Of a DNA stretch of 49,154 bases, positions 34,993 to 44,628 are shown one piece after another. Origin of the DNA: Balneolaceae bacterium (GTDB taxonomy: Bacteria; Bacteroidota; Rhodothermia; Balneolales; Balneolaceae); the NCBI GenBank assembly GCA_007127745.1, contig SKYV01000062.1, forward strand, positions 1 through 49,154, in the 5' to 3' direction. Within the stretch, counting starts at the first letter, position 1. Every line of letters starts with the position of its first letter. The notes under the pieces were generated by a model that worked only from the letters and a program-made list of their open reading frames with translations, did not search any database and was not told where the DNA came from. Position numbers and translations under genes: made by a program.

Positions 34993-36426
34993 ATGAGTGC
35001 AAGCAAAATTGGTGTTTACGGCCTCGGTGTGATGGGGCGAAACCTTGCCCTGAACCTTGAAGAGAAAGGAATCCGGGTATCGGTTTACAATCGGCAAGTT
35101 TCCGGTGAGGAATGCATTGTTGAAGATTTTTTGAATGATGAAGGCTCCGGTAAAAACTTTCAGGGGGCCGGATCGGCTGAGTCTTTTGTTAAATCTCTTG
35201 AAACACCCCGAAAAATTTTGATCATGGTGAAGGCGGGCAAACCGGTGGATTTGGTGATCGATGAACTGCTTCCGTTTTTGCAGAAAGGAGACATCATCAT
35301 CGACGGCGGCAACTCAAATTTTCATGACACAAACCGGCGGGTTGAAAGCCTCTCTTCAAAAGGGATTCTGTTTGTGGGAATGGGCGTTTCCGGAGGCGAA
35401 GAAGGTGCACGATATGGGCCTTCCCTGATGCCCGGCGGAAATGAATCTGCCTGGGGCAGCAGTAAATCCATTCTTGAAGCGGTTTCGGCCAGGGCATTCG
35501 ATGGCTCGCCCTGCTGTGCATGGATGGGAGAAGGTGGTGCCGGACATTTCGTGAAAATGGTTCACAACGGAATTGAATACGCCGATATGCAGCTCATTGC
35601 TGAAGTGTATTATTTCATGAAAAACGGACTGAAAATGAGTACCGCCGAGATTGGTGAACAATTTTCAGCATGGAGCAACACAGAATTGAGCAGCTACTTG
35701 ATTGAAATCACCGCTGAAATTTTAACAGTAACCGATGATGACGGTCTTCCACTTGTTGAAAAAATGCTGGACAGTGCCGGACAAAAAGGAACTGGAAAAT
35801 GGACAGGCGTAACTGCCCTCGAACTTGGCGTTCCGCTGCCGGGAATTACTCAAGCTGTTTTTGCTCGGTTTGCTTCTTCACTCATCGATCTGAGAAAACA
35901 ATTATCCAATAAACTGGATGGCCCAACTCCAGAAATTCCCGGCGGCCGGGATGAAATCCTGACTGTTCTGGCCGATGCCCTTCTCGCGTCTCGCATGGTT
36001 TCGTACGCCGAAGGTTTTCACCTCATCAAAGCAGCCGGCGATGAGTTTGGCTGGAATATTGATGCAAAATCTGTTGCCAGGATCTGGCAGGGTGGCTGTA
36101 TTATCCGGTCTGAATTACTAAAAGTAATCGCCTCTGCTTACCGGAATAACCCAAACCTGGAGCATCTGTTTCTTTCGGACGATTTTTCTTCAAAACTGCA
36201 AAACCTTCAATATGGGTGGAGGAAAATCACCGGTTTAGCCGTTCAGCACGGCATACCGGTGCCCAATATAATGGCGGCCCTGGGTCTGTACGATTCCCTC
36301 CGGTCCGAACGCCTGCCCGCCAATTTGATCCAGGCGCAGCGTGACTTTTTCGGCGCTCACTCCTACGAACGCATTGATAAACCACGGGGACAATTCTACC
36401 ATACGGATTGGAAGAGAAAACAGTGA
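34993..36426 (+). CDS. gnd: 6-phosphogluconate dehydrogenase, decarboxylating
   Basis: 477 aa; VYGLGVMGRNLALNLEEKG, GMGVSGGEEGARYGPSLMPGG, HNGIEYADMQLIAE, GTGKWTGVTALELGVP. Confidence 0.97.
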   Translation: MSASKIGVYGLGVMGRNLALNLEEKGIRVSVYNRQVSGEECIVEDFLNDEGSGKNFQGAGSAESFVKSLETPRKILIMVKAGKPVDLVIDELLPFLQKGDIIIDGGNSNFHDTNRRVESLSSKGILFVGMGVSGGEEGARYGPSLMPGGNESAWGSSKSILEAVSARAFDGSPCCAWMGEGGAGHFVKMVHNGIEYADMQLIAEVYYFMKNGLKMSTAEIGEQFSAWSNTELSSYLIEITAEILTVTDDDGLPLVEKMLDSAGQKGTGKWTGVTALELGVPLPGITQAVFARFASSLIDLRKQLSNKLDGPTPEIPGGRDEILTVLADALLASRMVSYAEGFHLIKAAGDEFGWNIDAKSVARIWQGGCIIRSELLKVIASAYRNNPNLEHLFLSDDFSSKLQNLQYGWRKITGLAVQHGIPVPNIMAALGLYDSLRSERLPANLIQAQRDFFGAHSYERIDKPRGQFYHTDWKRKQ

Positions 36427-36556
36427 TCTAAGAAAAGCGTACTCAAGGTTACGTTTTCGTTTTGCACTTATTTGTTGAACTCAGATTTTGAGAATTTAAA
36501 ATTGGCAATTATATTTATCCTGTCGGTTAATTAACCATATAGTAAATTAATAGAAT

Positions 36557-36898
36557 ATGCCTTCAGATCCACTTAGTTATACCTTTCATGCCCTTGCAGA
36601 TCCCACACGCCGGGCCATTCTCGCCAGTCTTACCACCGGCCAGAAAACAGTCTCTGACCTCGCCGAGCCGTTTGATATGACCATGCCAGCCATCACCAAA
36701 CACTTGAAGGTGTTGGAAAAGGCCAAGCTGATTGAACGCAGCCGTGAGGCCCAGTACCGTCCCTGCCGCCTTCAGCCCGAACCGTTAAAAGATATTGATG
36801 AGTGGATATCGGAATACCGAAAATTCTGGGAAGAAAGTTTTGAGCGATTGGAAGAATATCTTCAGCAACTTCAAACAAAAGAGAAAAACGATGAATAA
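36557..36898 (+). CDS. ArsR-family winged-helix transcriptional regulator
   Basis: 113 aa; ALADPTRRAILASLTTGQKTVSDLAEPFDMTMPAITKHLKVLEKAKLI. Confidence 0.95.
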   Translation: MPSDPLSYTFHALADPTRRAILASLTTGQKTVSDLAEPFDMTMPAITKHLKVLEKAKLIERSREAQYRPCRLQPEPLKDIDEWISEYRKFWEESFERLEEYLQQLQTKEKNDE

Positions 36899-37370
36899 GA
36901 TTTCAACTGAACAGAAGGAAAATGTGATGATTGTCAAATCTACATTTGACGCTCCCAGGGATCTGGTATTTGAGGTTCATTCCGAATGCAAACATCTTAC
37001 GAACTGGTATGGTGGTAAAGAATGGCAGCTATCCAAATGCGAAATGGATTTCCGTGTAGGCGGACGCTGGAGCTACTGTTTTAAAATGCCGAATGAGGAT
37101 GCCTGTGGCCTGGCAATTTACAAGGAGATCAGCAAACCGGAAAAGATTGTATACAAAGATCACTTTCTGGATGAACAGGGTAATATCAGCAGCGAACTTC
37201 CCTCCAGCCTGATTACTCTTGAATTTACCGAAGAGAACGGGAAAACAACGATTGTGAACCGATGGGAATATCCAACCGAGAAAGACCTGAACAAGATGCT
37301 CGAGATGGGAGCGATTGAAGGGTTAACCGAAATCTGGGACCGGCTTCATGCTTATCTGAATCAACTTTAA
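36891..37370 (+). CDS. SRPBCC/AHSA1-family protein 1
   Basis: ATG at 36891 overlaps the ArsR stop; STFDAPRDLVFEVHSECKHLTNWYGGKEW...CEMDFRVGGRWSY. The ORF track start at 36795 lies inside arsR. Confidence 0.9.
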   Translation: MNKISTEQKENVMIVKSTFDAPRDLVFEVHSECKHLTNWYGGKEWQLSKCEMDFRVGGRWSYCFKMPNEDACGLAIYKEISKPEKIVYKDHFLDEQGNISSELPSSLITLEFTEENGKTTIVNRWEYPTEKDLNKMLEMGAIEGLTEIWDRLHAYLNQL

Positions 37371-37387
37371 TCAAAACCATAAAACCG

Positions 37388-37885
37388 ATGGAAAAAATGA
37401 AGAATCAAATCGTAGAAACAACAGACAGTGAAATCATATTCAGCCGAACTTTTGACGCTCCGCGTGAACTGGTATTTGAAACCTACACCACCTGCGAGCA
37501 CCTGATGAACTGGTGGGGTCCGCGAACCTGGCCACTCAGCTATTGCGAGATGGATTTTCGTCCCGGCGGAACATGGCATTACTGTATGAAAGGACCAAAT
37601 GCCGATGATGAATCGTGGGGAGTTGCCAAATACAAAGAGATTTCTGAACCCGAAAAAATCATCTATAACGACTACTTTTCGGACAAGGATGGAAACATCA
37701 ACACGGACATGCCCTCTTTCGATACGATTATCACATTTATATCCGTCGATGATAAAACAGAAATAAAGGTAGTGTCGAAAGTCGGATCGAAAGAGGAAGT
37801 CGACAAACTGGTTGAGATGGGAATGATTGAAGGTTTCACCGAAACCTGGGACAGGCTGGAAGAGCACCTTGAAACAATTCAATGA
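37388..37885 (+). CDS. SRPBCC/AHSA1-family protein 2
   Basis: 165 aa; RTFDAPRELVFETYTTCEHLMNWWGPRTWPLSYCEMDFRPGGTWHY; paralogous to the preceding gene. Confidence 0.92.
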   Translation: MEKMKNQIVETTDSEIIFSRTFDAPRELVFETYTTCEHLMNWWGPRTWPLSYCEMDFRPGGTWHYCMKGPNADDESWGVAKYKEISEPEKIIYNDYFSDKDGNINTDMPSFDTIITFISVDDKTEIKVVSKVGSKEEVDKLVEMGMIEGFTETWDRLEEHLETIQ

Positions 37886-38138
37886 AAAAAACTCAAGAAC
37901 AGAAGAACCGATAAATGTCCTACTGACTAAAAACCTTCTGGAAAAATTGTCTGCCCAACTTTCCACATTTTGCAGTTTCTCGGTTAGTCTGTTTCTCTAA
38001 CTTTAAGTTAACAATGCAGGCTTCCGAACCAATTAAATTGTAACAGAAACTGAGGAAGTTCGTATCTAAATTTATTATGTTATTGCCGGTATATTTCTAT
38101 ATATAATAACAACTTATTACTAACCAAAATCCATTTAC

Positions 38139-38681
38139 ATGCTTACATACATCGCACTTCTTCGGGGAATTAATGTGGGTGGCAAAAATATTATCAAAAT
38201 GGCAGACCTGAGGGATTGTCTGACAAGTGAGGGATTCGGCAATGTGCAAACTTATATCCAGAGCGGCAATGTGATTTTTCAGTCTGATAAAGACAACAAG
38301 GGTACACTTCTGAATAAAATACAATCAACCCTTCGCAGCACGTTCGACTATCACAACCCGGTGGTTCTGATTCGTTTCAAAGAATTCGAAAGCATCATTT
38401 CTGATGCACCTTCGGGTTTTGGAGAAGATCCGGAAAATTTCAAATATGATGTTCTTTACCTGAAACCTCCGTTAACTGCACCAAAAGCTATTGATGAGAT
38501 TCCGGTCAGAGATAATGTGGACCTTGCATGGGAAGGCCCGGGTGTGATCTATTATCGCAGAATCGCAGAATACCTCACCAAAAGCATGCTGAACAAATTG
38601 CCGGGCAAACCCGTGTACCAGCAAATGACCATCCGCAACTGGAGAACCACGAACAAGATTTTTGAGATGGCTGGTAATTAA
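38139..38681 (+). CDS. DUF1697 family protein
   Basis: 180 aa; YIALLRGINVGGKNIIKMADLRDCLTSEGFGNVQTYIQSGNVIFQS. Confidence 0.93.
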   Translation: MLTYIALLRGINVGGKNIIKMADLRDCLTSEGFGNVQTYIQSGNVIFQSDKDNKGTLLNKIQSTLRSTFDYHNPVVLIRFKEFESIISDAPSGFGEDPENFKYDVLYLKPPLTAPKAIDEIPVRDNVDLAWEGPGVIYYRRIAEYLTKSMLNKLPGKPVYQQMTIRNWRTTNKIFEMAGN

Positions 38682-38870
38682 ATCTCTCAGTATTACTTTA
38701 GAAATAATCATAGTCTTCTTGTGATTTGGGTTTATGTTGGTTTAGACGCTGCGAAACCTGCACAAAAAGACTTTTTTTATTCTACTCTTCCACACACTAT
38801 TTCGGGAAGTATATCAATACGTGATGCATATACAACAACATACTGACTTTTCAATACGTCTGAATAAAAT

Positions 38871-38902
38871 AAAAGCCACCCCGACATTTCAAGGTGGCTT
38901 TT
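38871..38902 (-). terminator. Rho-independent terminator of the sugar dehydrogenase gene
   Basis: AAAAGCCACC...GGTGGCTTTT inverted repeat. Confidence 0.75.
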
Positions 38903-38920
38903 AACTTGACTCAAACTGTT

Positions 38921-40117
38921 TTAGTCGTTGATCGGTTCAACCACATAAAGTCCGCCGGGATCTTCATCGGTCAGAACATAAATATTTCCGTCCGGGCCTT
39001 CCCGCACATCGCGGATTCGCCCAACCTCACCGAGCAGCAGCTCTTCATCATGAATCACCGTGTGTTCACCATCATACACCTCGATATATAATCTTCTGAT
39101 TCTCTCTGAAGCTAATCCCCCCGCAAGTAGATTGCCTTTCCAGTTGGGGAAATTATCGGATGTTACCAGTGCCAGTCCTGATGGAGCATGTGTTGGCAGA
39201 AATTCATAAACCGGATCGATCATTCCTTCAATATGTCGTGCTTCCGTTCCGGCATGAAATTCATGTTCATCTCCGTAATCGCGGCCGAGGCTTGCACGGG
39301 GCCAGCCGTAGTTATTTCCGGGTTCAACATAGTTTAGCTCATCGCCACCTCTGGGGCCGTGTTCAGTTGCCCAGATTTCATCCGTTTCCGGATCAATAAC
39401 AAGCCCCTGAATATTGCGGTGGCCGTAGGAGTAAATTTCATCAGCAACATCCGGATCGTTTACAAATGGGTTGTCATCAGGAACTGAACCGTCATCATAC
39501 ATCCTCAGAAGAGTTCCGGCGTGGTCACTTAAATCCTGTGCTCTTGGAGGATTAGCTCCGCGATCGCCAATGCTCATGTACAGGTATCCGTTGCTATCCC
39601 AGGCAAGTTTTGAACCGTAATGGCGTCCGGGCGAGGAGTATCTGTTTTGTAGAAAAATTTCTTCCTGATTTACAAAATCAGTCCCTTCCAGTTGCCCTCT
39701 AACAAGAGCTACAGCGGTTTCTCCATCGTCATTTCCCTTGGAATAGGTGAGATAAATCCAGCCATTCCCCTCATATTCTGGATGAACTGAAACTTCCATC
39801 ATGCCACCCTGTCCGCGGGCTGTTACTTCGGGAGTTCCGTTTACCACAGTAACATTCCCGTTTTCAACTACATTCAAACGGCCCGGGCGTTCCGTAATCA
39901 GCTTGCGGCCATCCGGCAGAAATGCAACCGACCAGGGACGTTCCAAATCACCTGCCACTCTTGTCAGGCTGATTTCCTCGTATTGGGTTCTTAGTTCTTT
40001 GGTTTCCCAGGTATCAGTGGTTTCAGCTTCTGTACGTTCTGCAGGTTCTTCTGCAGCACAGCCAATTGCTGTTATCAAAAGAAAGATGGATATAAAAGTT
40101 GATATAATTTGTTTCAT
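38921..40117 (-). CDS. PQQ-dependent sugar dehydrogenase (glucose/sorbosone dehydrogenase family), lipoprotein
   Basis: 398 aa; LLITAIGCA lipobox, GDLERPWSVAFLPDGRKLITERPGRL, YGHRNIQGLVIDPETDEIWATEHGPRGGDELN. Confidence 0.93.
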   Translation of the reverse strand: MKQIISTFISIFLLITAIGCAAEEPAERTEAETTDTWETKELRTQYEEISLTRVAGDLERPWSVAFLPDGRKLITERPGRLNVVENGNVTVVNGTPEVTARGQGGMMEVSVHPEYEGNGWIYLTYSKGNDDGETAVALVRGQLEGTDFVNQEEIFLQNRYSSPGRHYGSKLAWDSNGYLYMSIGDRGANPPRAQDLSDHAGTLLRMYDDGSVPDDNPFVNDPDVADEIYSYGHRNIQGLVIDPETDEIWATEHGPRGGDELNYVEPGNNYGWPRASLGRDYGDEHEFHAGTEARHIEGMIDPVYEFLPTHAPSGLALVTSDNFPNWKGNLLAGGLASERIRRLYIEVYDGEHTVIHDEELLLGEVGRIRDVREGPDGNIYVLTDEDPGGLYVVEPIND

Positions 40118-40412
40118 AACGGTTATTTCTGAATGATTTTAATTATGGATGCCTAATTTATGCAAAACGCAGATATATCCGTAATTAAACATTAAAATAA
40201 TTATTCCTGAAGTTTTTATATCGAATTTTTGAATTTCACGATCACAACAGAAATAATTTCGGACTAAATTTCCGAAATAAAACTACAAGCAAACATCAAT
40301 AAAAACAGTTCAATTGAAATACGGATATGTTCACAACTATGTCCTGCAATGAGTTATTGATAAAGTAAACAGATATTCCGGTTTATGAATTCAATCTTAA
40401 AAAATTGATTCC

Positions 40413-42923
40413 TCAACTTTTGGCCGAACTTCTTTTTTGCGTGTCTTTTTCGCGTTTCCAATGTCTGAGAATTGAGATACTGAATCCGGCCATTAAAAGA
40501 AATGTGCCCAGCCAGACCACAGAAACAAACGGTTTTTTCTCTGCCACCACGAGAATCCAGTCTTCTTCAAAGTTTTCGTCCAGCCCGTGTACGGTTAACT
40601 CAATAGAATCTGACTCAGGGTGCACCCGGCTGAACATCACATTCATTCCCCAGCTTTCTATCTCCAGTGGTGGTGAGTAGGTGTAACTCCGGCCGTCCTC
40701 ATTATAAACGGCAAACAGTGGTTCTACATCGTAAGCGTTGCCGCTTGGTTCATGCTCAACCCGGATTAATGCACGAATTCCTATCTGTGTATTTTCAGGC
40801 AGAACTTCTTCGGCGGCAGGAACAAACTCCCGGAAAGTAAAATTGAAGGGACCGGCAGAAATGGTTTCACCTATATGAATTTCGATGTTTTGTACATCTG
40901 TTGATTCACCATTTTCTTCCCCAACAGGCATCATGGGATCCCGGCGATTCTGGCGTTCAAGCTCCTCATTTCGCTGTTCCACATACTGGCTGCCTGCTAC
41001 ATACAGGTAAATATCACTCAGCCAACCTGTTCGTACATGTGGGTCAACCGACCATTCAATATTATCCGCACTCGATGAAGTGAGCATGGGATACACAACA
41101 GGATCCATATAAAATGTTGAACCCCCGTCAACAGGTTCGAAGCGCAGCCTGTAGGTTTGCTGCCCCGGCCGGGGAGAGTCGCTCACATCAAAACCTTCGT
41201 AAGTTACCATATATTTATTGTTGATCAGTTTGGGCCGGTTAATCTCAAGCTCAAACATCTCTATCTGCTGCGTTACGGGGAAGCCCTCATCATCAAAAAC
41301 ATCACCGGCAAGCACACGCTGGTTATAATTAGCAGTGCGCTGGTCGAGCAGCGGCTCCGTATAGACCGAAGACGCAATAATACCTAACAATAATGCTCCG
41401 AAACCGATATGAGTTACCGTACCCCCCACCAGTTTGGGATTTTTTCGAAGCAAGTGGAGCATGACCGATGCATTTCCGATGACGGTAAACCAGGCCGCAA
41501 AAATGAATACCATGTAATAGAGGTTACGTACATCCCCCAAAACAATGGAGAGCACCGTTGCAACAGACGTTATCAACAGTGGAAGAATCAAGACACCGGC
41601 CAGAGATTCCCAATTATGTTTTTGCCAAAAAAGATACTGCCCAAAAACAGTGGCAATTGCCATAATGATGGCGATTGGCATGCTCCAGTCGTTATAAAAT
41701 TGAATATCGGGCGGGGTGGGATTGGCCACGAATAATTTTCCAAGAATGGGCGAGCTGGTTCCCAAAATGATGACAAATCCGAGAATAAAGAGCAGCATGG
41801 AGCCTGTAAACGTCATAAACTCACGGCTCAGGAATTTCGACTCTTCCTGTGGGCTTGGCAGTTCTCTGTACCTATACAGGTAAAAACCAACACCCACAAC
41901 AAGCATAACAACAATAAAAGCCAGTAATTGCCCGTACAGCCCGAGATCCACAAAACTGTGCACTGACTGATCAGCTAAAACACCAGAACGGGTTAAAAAG
42001 GTTTGATAGATGATGGTAACATAGGCCATAATGGCAAAAAAGAGTGAGGCCTTGTGTGCCCGGCTGCTTTTTCGCTGAATAATCATCGCGTGGATACCTG
42101 CCGTTCCCAAAAGCCAGGGCACCAATGATGCGTTCTCAACCGGATCCCATGCCCAGTATCCTCCGAATGACAGGGTTTCATACGCCCAATAGCCACCAAG
42201 AAAAATAGCTGTTAATAGCGAAAGGTTGGCTGCCAGCGTCCACGGCAGTGCGGGCCGAATCCATTCGTGATAGGTTTTGGTCCAGAGTGAGGCAATAGCA
42301 AAAGCAAAGGGCACAGTCATCATCGCAAACCCGATAAAAATGACAGGCGGATGAATCATCATCCAGGGGCTTTTTAACAGATCATTCAAACCGGAGCCAT
42401 CAGATGGAACAAAATCCGGGTTGGCCAGAATAAACGGTGCATTCGGCATCTCCTGGGCAATCGTTCTGAATGGGGTAGCCCCGATCTGGGTAAAATTCAG
42501 ATCCCACCCTACAACCATCGAAAGCAGAAACATCTGAGTGAGTGTCATCACAAACATAACCGGAGCACGGTAGGGTTTTCGGGTCCATTTAATCAAACCG
42601 AGCCCTACGATAAAACCACAAAAGATCCAGAGCATAAAGCTCCCCTCCTGTCCGCCGTAAAATGCAGAAATCAAATACTGGGTTTCGAGATCAAGACTGG
42701 TGTAGTTCCAAACATAATAGTACTGGAACTGATGTGTCATGATCAGATAGATCAGAGCAACAGATGAGATGCAAAGAAAAACACCTTTAATTCCCCAAAG
42801 CCAGTTCGAAATTTTCTCAATGGTTTTATCCTCTTTAACGGCTGCTATGGCATACAAAATCAGAGCAGCTATTGAAGCAACAAAAGCGCCACTGAGAAGC
42901 AAGTGACCAATTTTTGCGATCAT
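40413..42923 (-). CDS. ccmF: Cytochrome c-type biogenesis protein CcmF
   Basis: 836 aa polytopic; GGYWAWDPVENASLVPWLLGTAGIHAMI WWD motif, HPPVIFIGFAMMTVPFAFA. Confidence 0.94.
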   Translation of the reverse strand: MIAKIGHLLLSGAFVASIAALILYAIAAVKEDKTIEKISNWLWGIKGVFLCISSVALIYLIMTHQFQYYYVWNYTSLDLETQYLISAFYGGQEGSFMLWIFCGFIVGLGLIKWTRKPYRAPVMFVMTLTQMFLLSMVVGWDLNFTQIGATPFRTIAQEMPNAPFILANPDFVPSDGSGLNDLLKSPWMMIHPPVIFIGFAMMTVPFAFAIASLWTKTYHEWIRPALPWTLAANLSLLTAIFLGGYWAYETLSFGGYWAWDPVENASLVPWLLGTAGIHAMIIQRKSSRAHKASLFFAIMAYVTIIYQTFLTRSGVLADQSVHSFVDLGLYGQLLAFIVVMLVVGVGFYLYRYRELPSPQEESKFLSREFMTFTGSMLLFILGFVIILGTSSPILGKLFVANPTPPDIQFYNDWSMPIAIIMAIATVFGQYLFWQKHNWESLAGVLILPLLITSVATVLSIVLGDVRNLYYMVFIFAAWFTVIGNASVMLHLLRKNPKLVGGTVTHIGFGALLLGIIASSVYTEPLLDQRTANYNQRVLAGDVFDDEGFPVTQQIEMFELEINRPKLINNKYMVTYEGFDVSDSPRPGQQTYRLRFEPVDGGSTFYMDPVVYPMLTSSSADNIEWSVDPHVRTGWLSDIYLYVAGSQYVEQRNEELERQNRRDPMMPVGEENGESTDVQNIEIHIGETISAGPFNFTFREFVPAAEEVLPENTQIGIRALIRVEHEPSGNAYDVEPLFAVYNEDGRSYTYSPPLEIESWGMNVMFSRVHPESDSIELTVHGLDENFEEDWILVVAEKKPFVSVVWLGTFLLMAGFSISILRHWKREKDTQKRSSAKS

Positions 42924-42929
42924 ATCAGG

Positions 42930-43325
42930 TTAGCTTTCCCCGCCGGTTGCAAGTTCAAATTCGGGGTTCTCATTGTATTTGGACGGGCATTTCATCAGCA
43001 TTTCATCGGCATGAAATATATTGTTTCGCATCTCACCGATGACTACAAGCTGGGTAGCCTGCTCAAAATTATTGGGTTTGGGCCGCGGGTAGACAACCCT
43101 GCGCACATTGCCGTCTTCATCTTTCATATGAAAAGAAAACTGCATGGTATCTCGCGAAAATCCATATTCCTGAGAATTATCCCAATTCCCAATAACATGA
43201 GAAGTTGAACGGTTTTCAGCTTCTTCAAAATTTACATACGTGCTGATGCTGTTGCCAAAATTGTACATCAAAAGGGACGTAAATCCGACGATTGCAAGAA
43301 CACCAATAATCAGTTTAGGCTTCAT
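42930..43325 (-). CDS. ccmE: Cytochrome c maturation protein CcmE, Cys-type (CPSKY)
   Basis: N-terminal anchor MKPKLIIGVLAIVGF; OB-fold-like region; FHADEMLMKCPSKYNENPE. The ORF track start at 43373 is an alternative. Confidence 0.88.
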   Translation of the reverse strand: MKPKLIIGVLAIVGFTSLLMYNFGNSISTYVNFEEAENRSTSHVIGNWDNSQEYGFSRDTMQFSFHMKDEDGNVRRVVYPRPKPNNFEQATQLVVIGEMRNNIFHADEMLMKCPSKYNENPEFELATGGES

Positions 43326-43575
43326 CTTTTTTTTCTTTGATGGATTCTTCGAGTTTTGAAACGTTTCGGTCAACTTTTATGAGATAAAAAAGCAAAACAA
43401 ACCAAATGATCAGGCTCACCCCCAACACCACAAATATCAAGTCGTTGGATGCCATCATCTGAATAAACGCTGATGACTGCTCGATCGCCTCAGTGCCTTC
43501 CCATTTACCGGAATAGCTTTGCGTGAGAGTATCAACGGCGCTTGAAGTAGATTCTTGCATGAAATTTAAACTCAT
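43315..43575 (-). CDS. CcmD-like small membrane protein
   Basis: Start at MSLNFMQES overlaps the ccmC stop by 1 nt; single TM LIFVVLGVSLIIWFVLLFYLIKVDRNVSKLEE. Confidence 0.7.
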   Translation of the reverse strand: MSLNFMQESTSSAVDTLTQSYSGKWEGTEAIEQSSAFIQMMASNDLIFVVLGVSLIIWFVLLFYLIKVDRNVSKLEESIKEKKDEA

Positions 43576-44231
43576 TATGAACCGGAGGTTTTTAATTGCA
43601 ACTGCTTGTAACGCTTTACGATGTCCATTAACCAAATTGCCAGTCCAATAAATCCGATAACCGCCGGATAGAAAATCAACCTCAGTTCCGGTGCGGTCAT
43701 ATCACTAAAAGCGGGATTGCCTTCTGCACCGGGGTGCAGGCTTGGCAACTGACGCGGAATGATGTATAACAAAAAAGGGATGGTCGTCACTCCAAAGATA
43801 TTATAAATCGCAGATATTTTCGCTCTTTTCTCACGATCATTAAAAGCCGATCTCAAAATAAAATAAGCCACAAAAATAAGCATGGCGAGAGCGGAGAGGT
43901 TCATTCTGGGTTCGGAAAATGTCCACCATGTACCCCATGTGAACCGTGCCCAGAGCGCGCCTGTAAACAGTCCGCAGAGTCCAAAAAGCAGCCCCACAGC
44001 CGTTGCAGTCTCGGCTTTGATATCCCAGTCGAGATGCTCATCGTTCAAATAACGAATGCTGTAATAAAATGCCATTACGAAAGCCACCATCATAGTAAAC
44101 CACATGGGCACATGAAGAAACAGATTTCGGGCAGACTGTTCGAGAATAGCAATATCAGGAATTCGGATCAGAAAACCGGCGGTTATTACCACGGTCATCC
44201 ATATTGCAACAATGTATTTCCAGAGTTTCAA
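43575..44231 (-). CDS. ccmC: Heme exporter/ligase protein CcmC
   Basis: 218 aa; HVPMWFTMMVAF, WGTWWTFSEPRMNLSALAMLIF, SLHPG. Confidence 0.88.
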   Translation of the reverse strand: MKLWKYIVAIWMTVVITAGFLIRIPDIAILEQSARNLFLHVPMWFTMMVAFVMAFYYSIRYLNDEHLDWDIKAETATAVGLLFGLCGLFTGALWARFTWGTWWTFSEPRMNLSALAMLIFVAYFILRSAFNDREKRAKISAIYNIFGVTTIPFLLYIIPRQLPSLHPGAEGNPAFSDMTAPELRLIFYPAVIGFIGLAIWLMDIVKRYKQLQLKTSGS

Positions 44232-44461
44232 TGCGAGAATTGGCTTAATTCAAATCATTTTCAGGTGGAAAAAGATACGCAAAATGAAAGATTTTTTTAT
44301 GAAATATTTGTGAAGTTTTTCACTTTCGGATCAGGTGATCTTTTTTGTGATGTTTATAGGTTTTTCAGAACAACTAAGACTCAGGTGGGGTGGTCTTTTT
44401 TTGGTGTTTGATGGTTTTTAGGCCTGCAATAGCTGAGCTGCCATATCCTGACCACTAATAT

Positions 44462-44481
44462 CGCAAACGTCTCGTTTGTGC
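44462..44481. repeat. Dispersed palindromic repeat, copy A
   Basis: CGCAAACGTCTCGTTTGTGC. Confidence 0.55.
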
Positions 44482-44491
44482 TCCAAAGCTC

Positions 44492-44515
44492 TGGCACAAG
44501 CATCCGTTTGTACCA
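44492..44515. repeat. Dispersed palindromic repeat, copy B
   Basis: TGGCACAAGCATCCGTTTGTACCA. Confidence 0.55.
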
Positions 44516-44606
44516 TATTTTCGTAATAGATGCAATTTCAGTACAAATGCCAAAGACACAGGTGGGCAGATGTGATTTCGCAATGTTCAAATTTGGATTT
44601 TATATA

Positions 44607-44628
44607 GGCACAAGCGGACGCTTGCGCC
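44607..44628. repeat. Dispersed palindromic repeat, copy C (inverse orientation)
   Basis: GGCACAAGCGGACGCTTGCGCC. Confidence 0.6.

Noticed and set aside
37367-37966. 199-aa minus-strand ORF
   Set aside because: Antisense to the second SRPBCC gene; no plausible family, while the sense frame is clearly homologous to SRPBCC.
44034-44411. 125-aa + strand ORF, with 44381-44590 minus
   Set aside because: The first is partly antisense to ccmC; both extend into the low-complexity or repeat-bearing gap. No domain signature.
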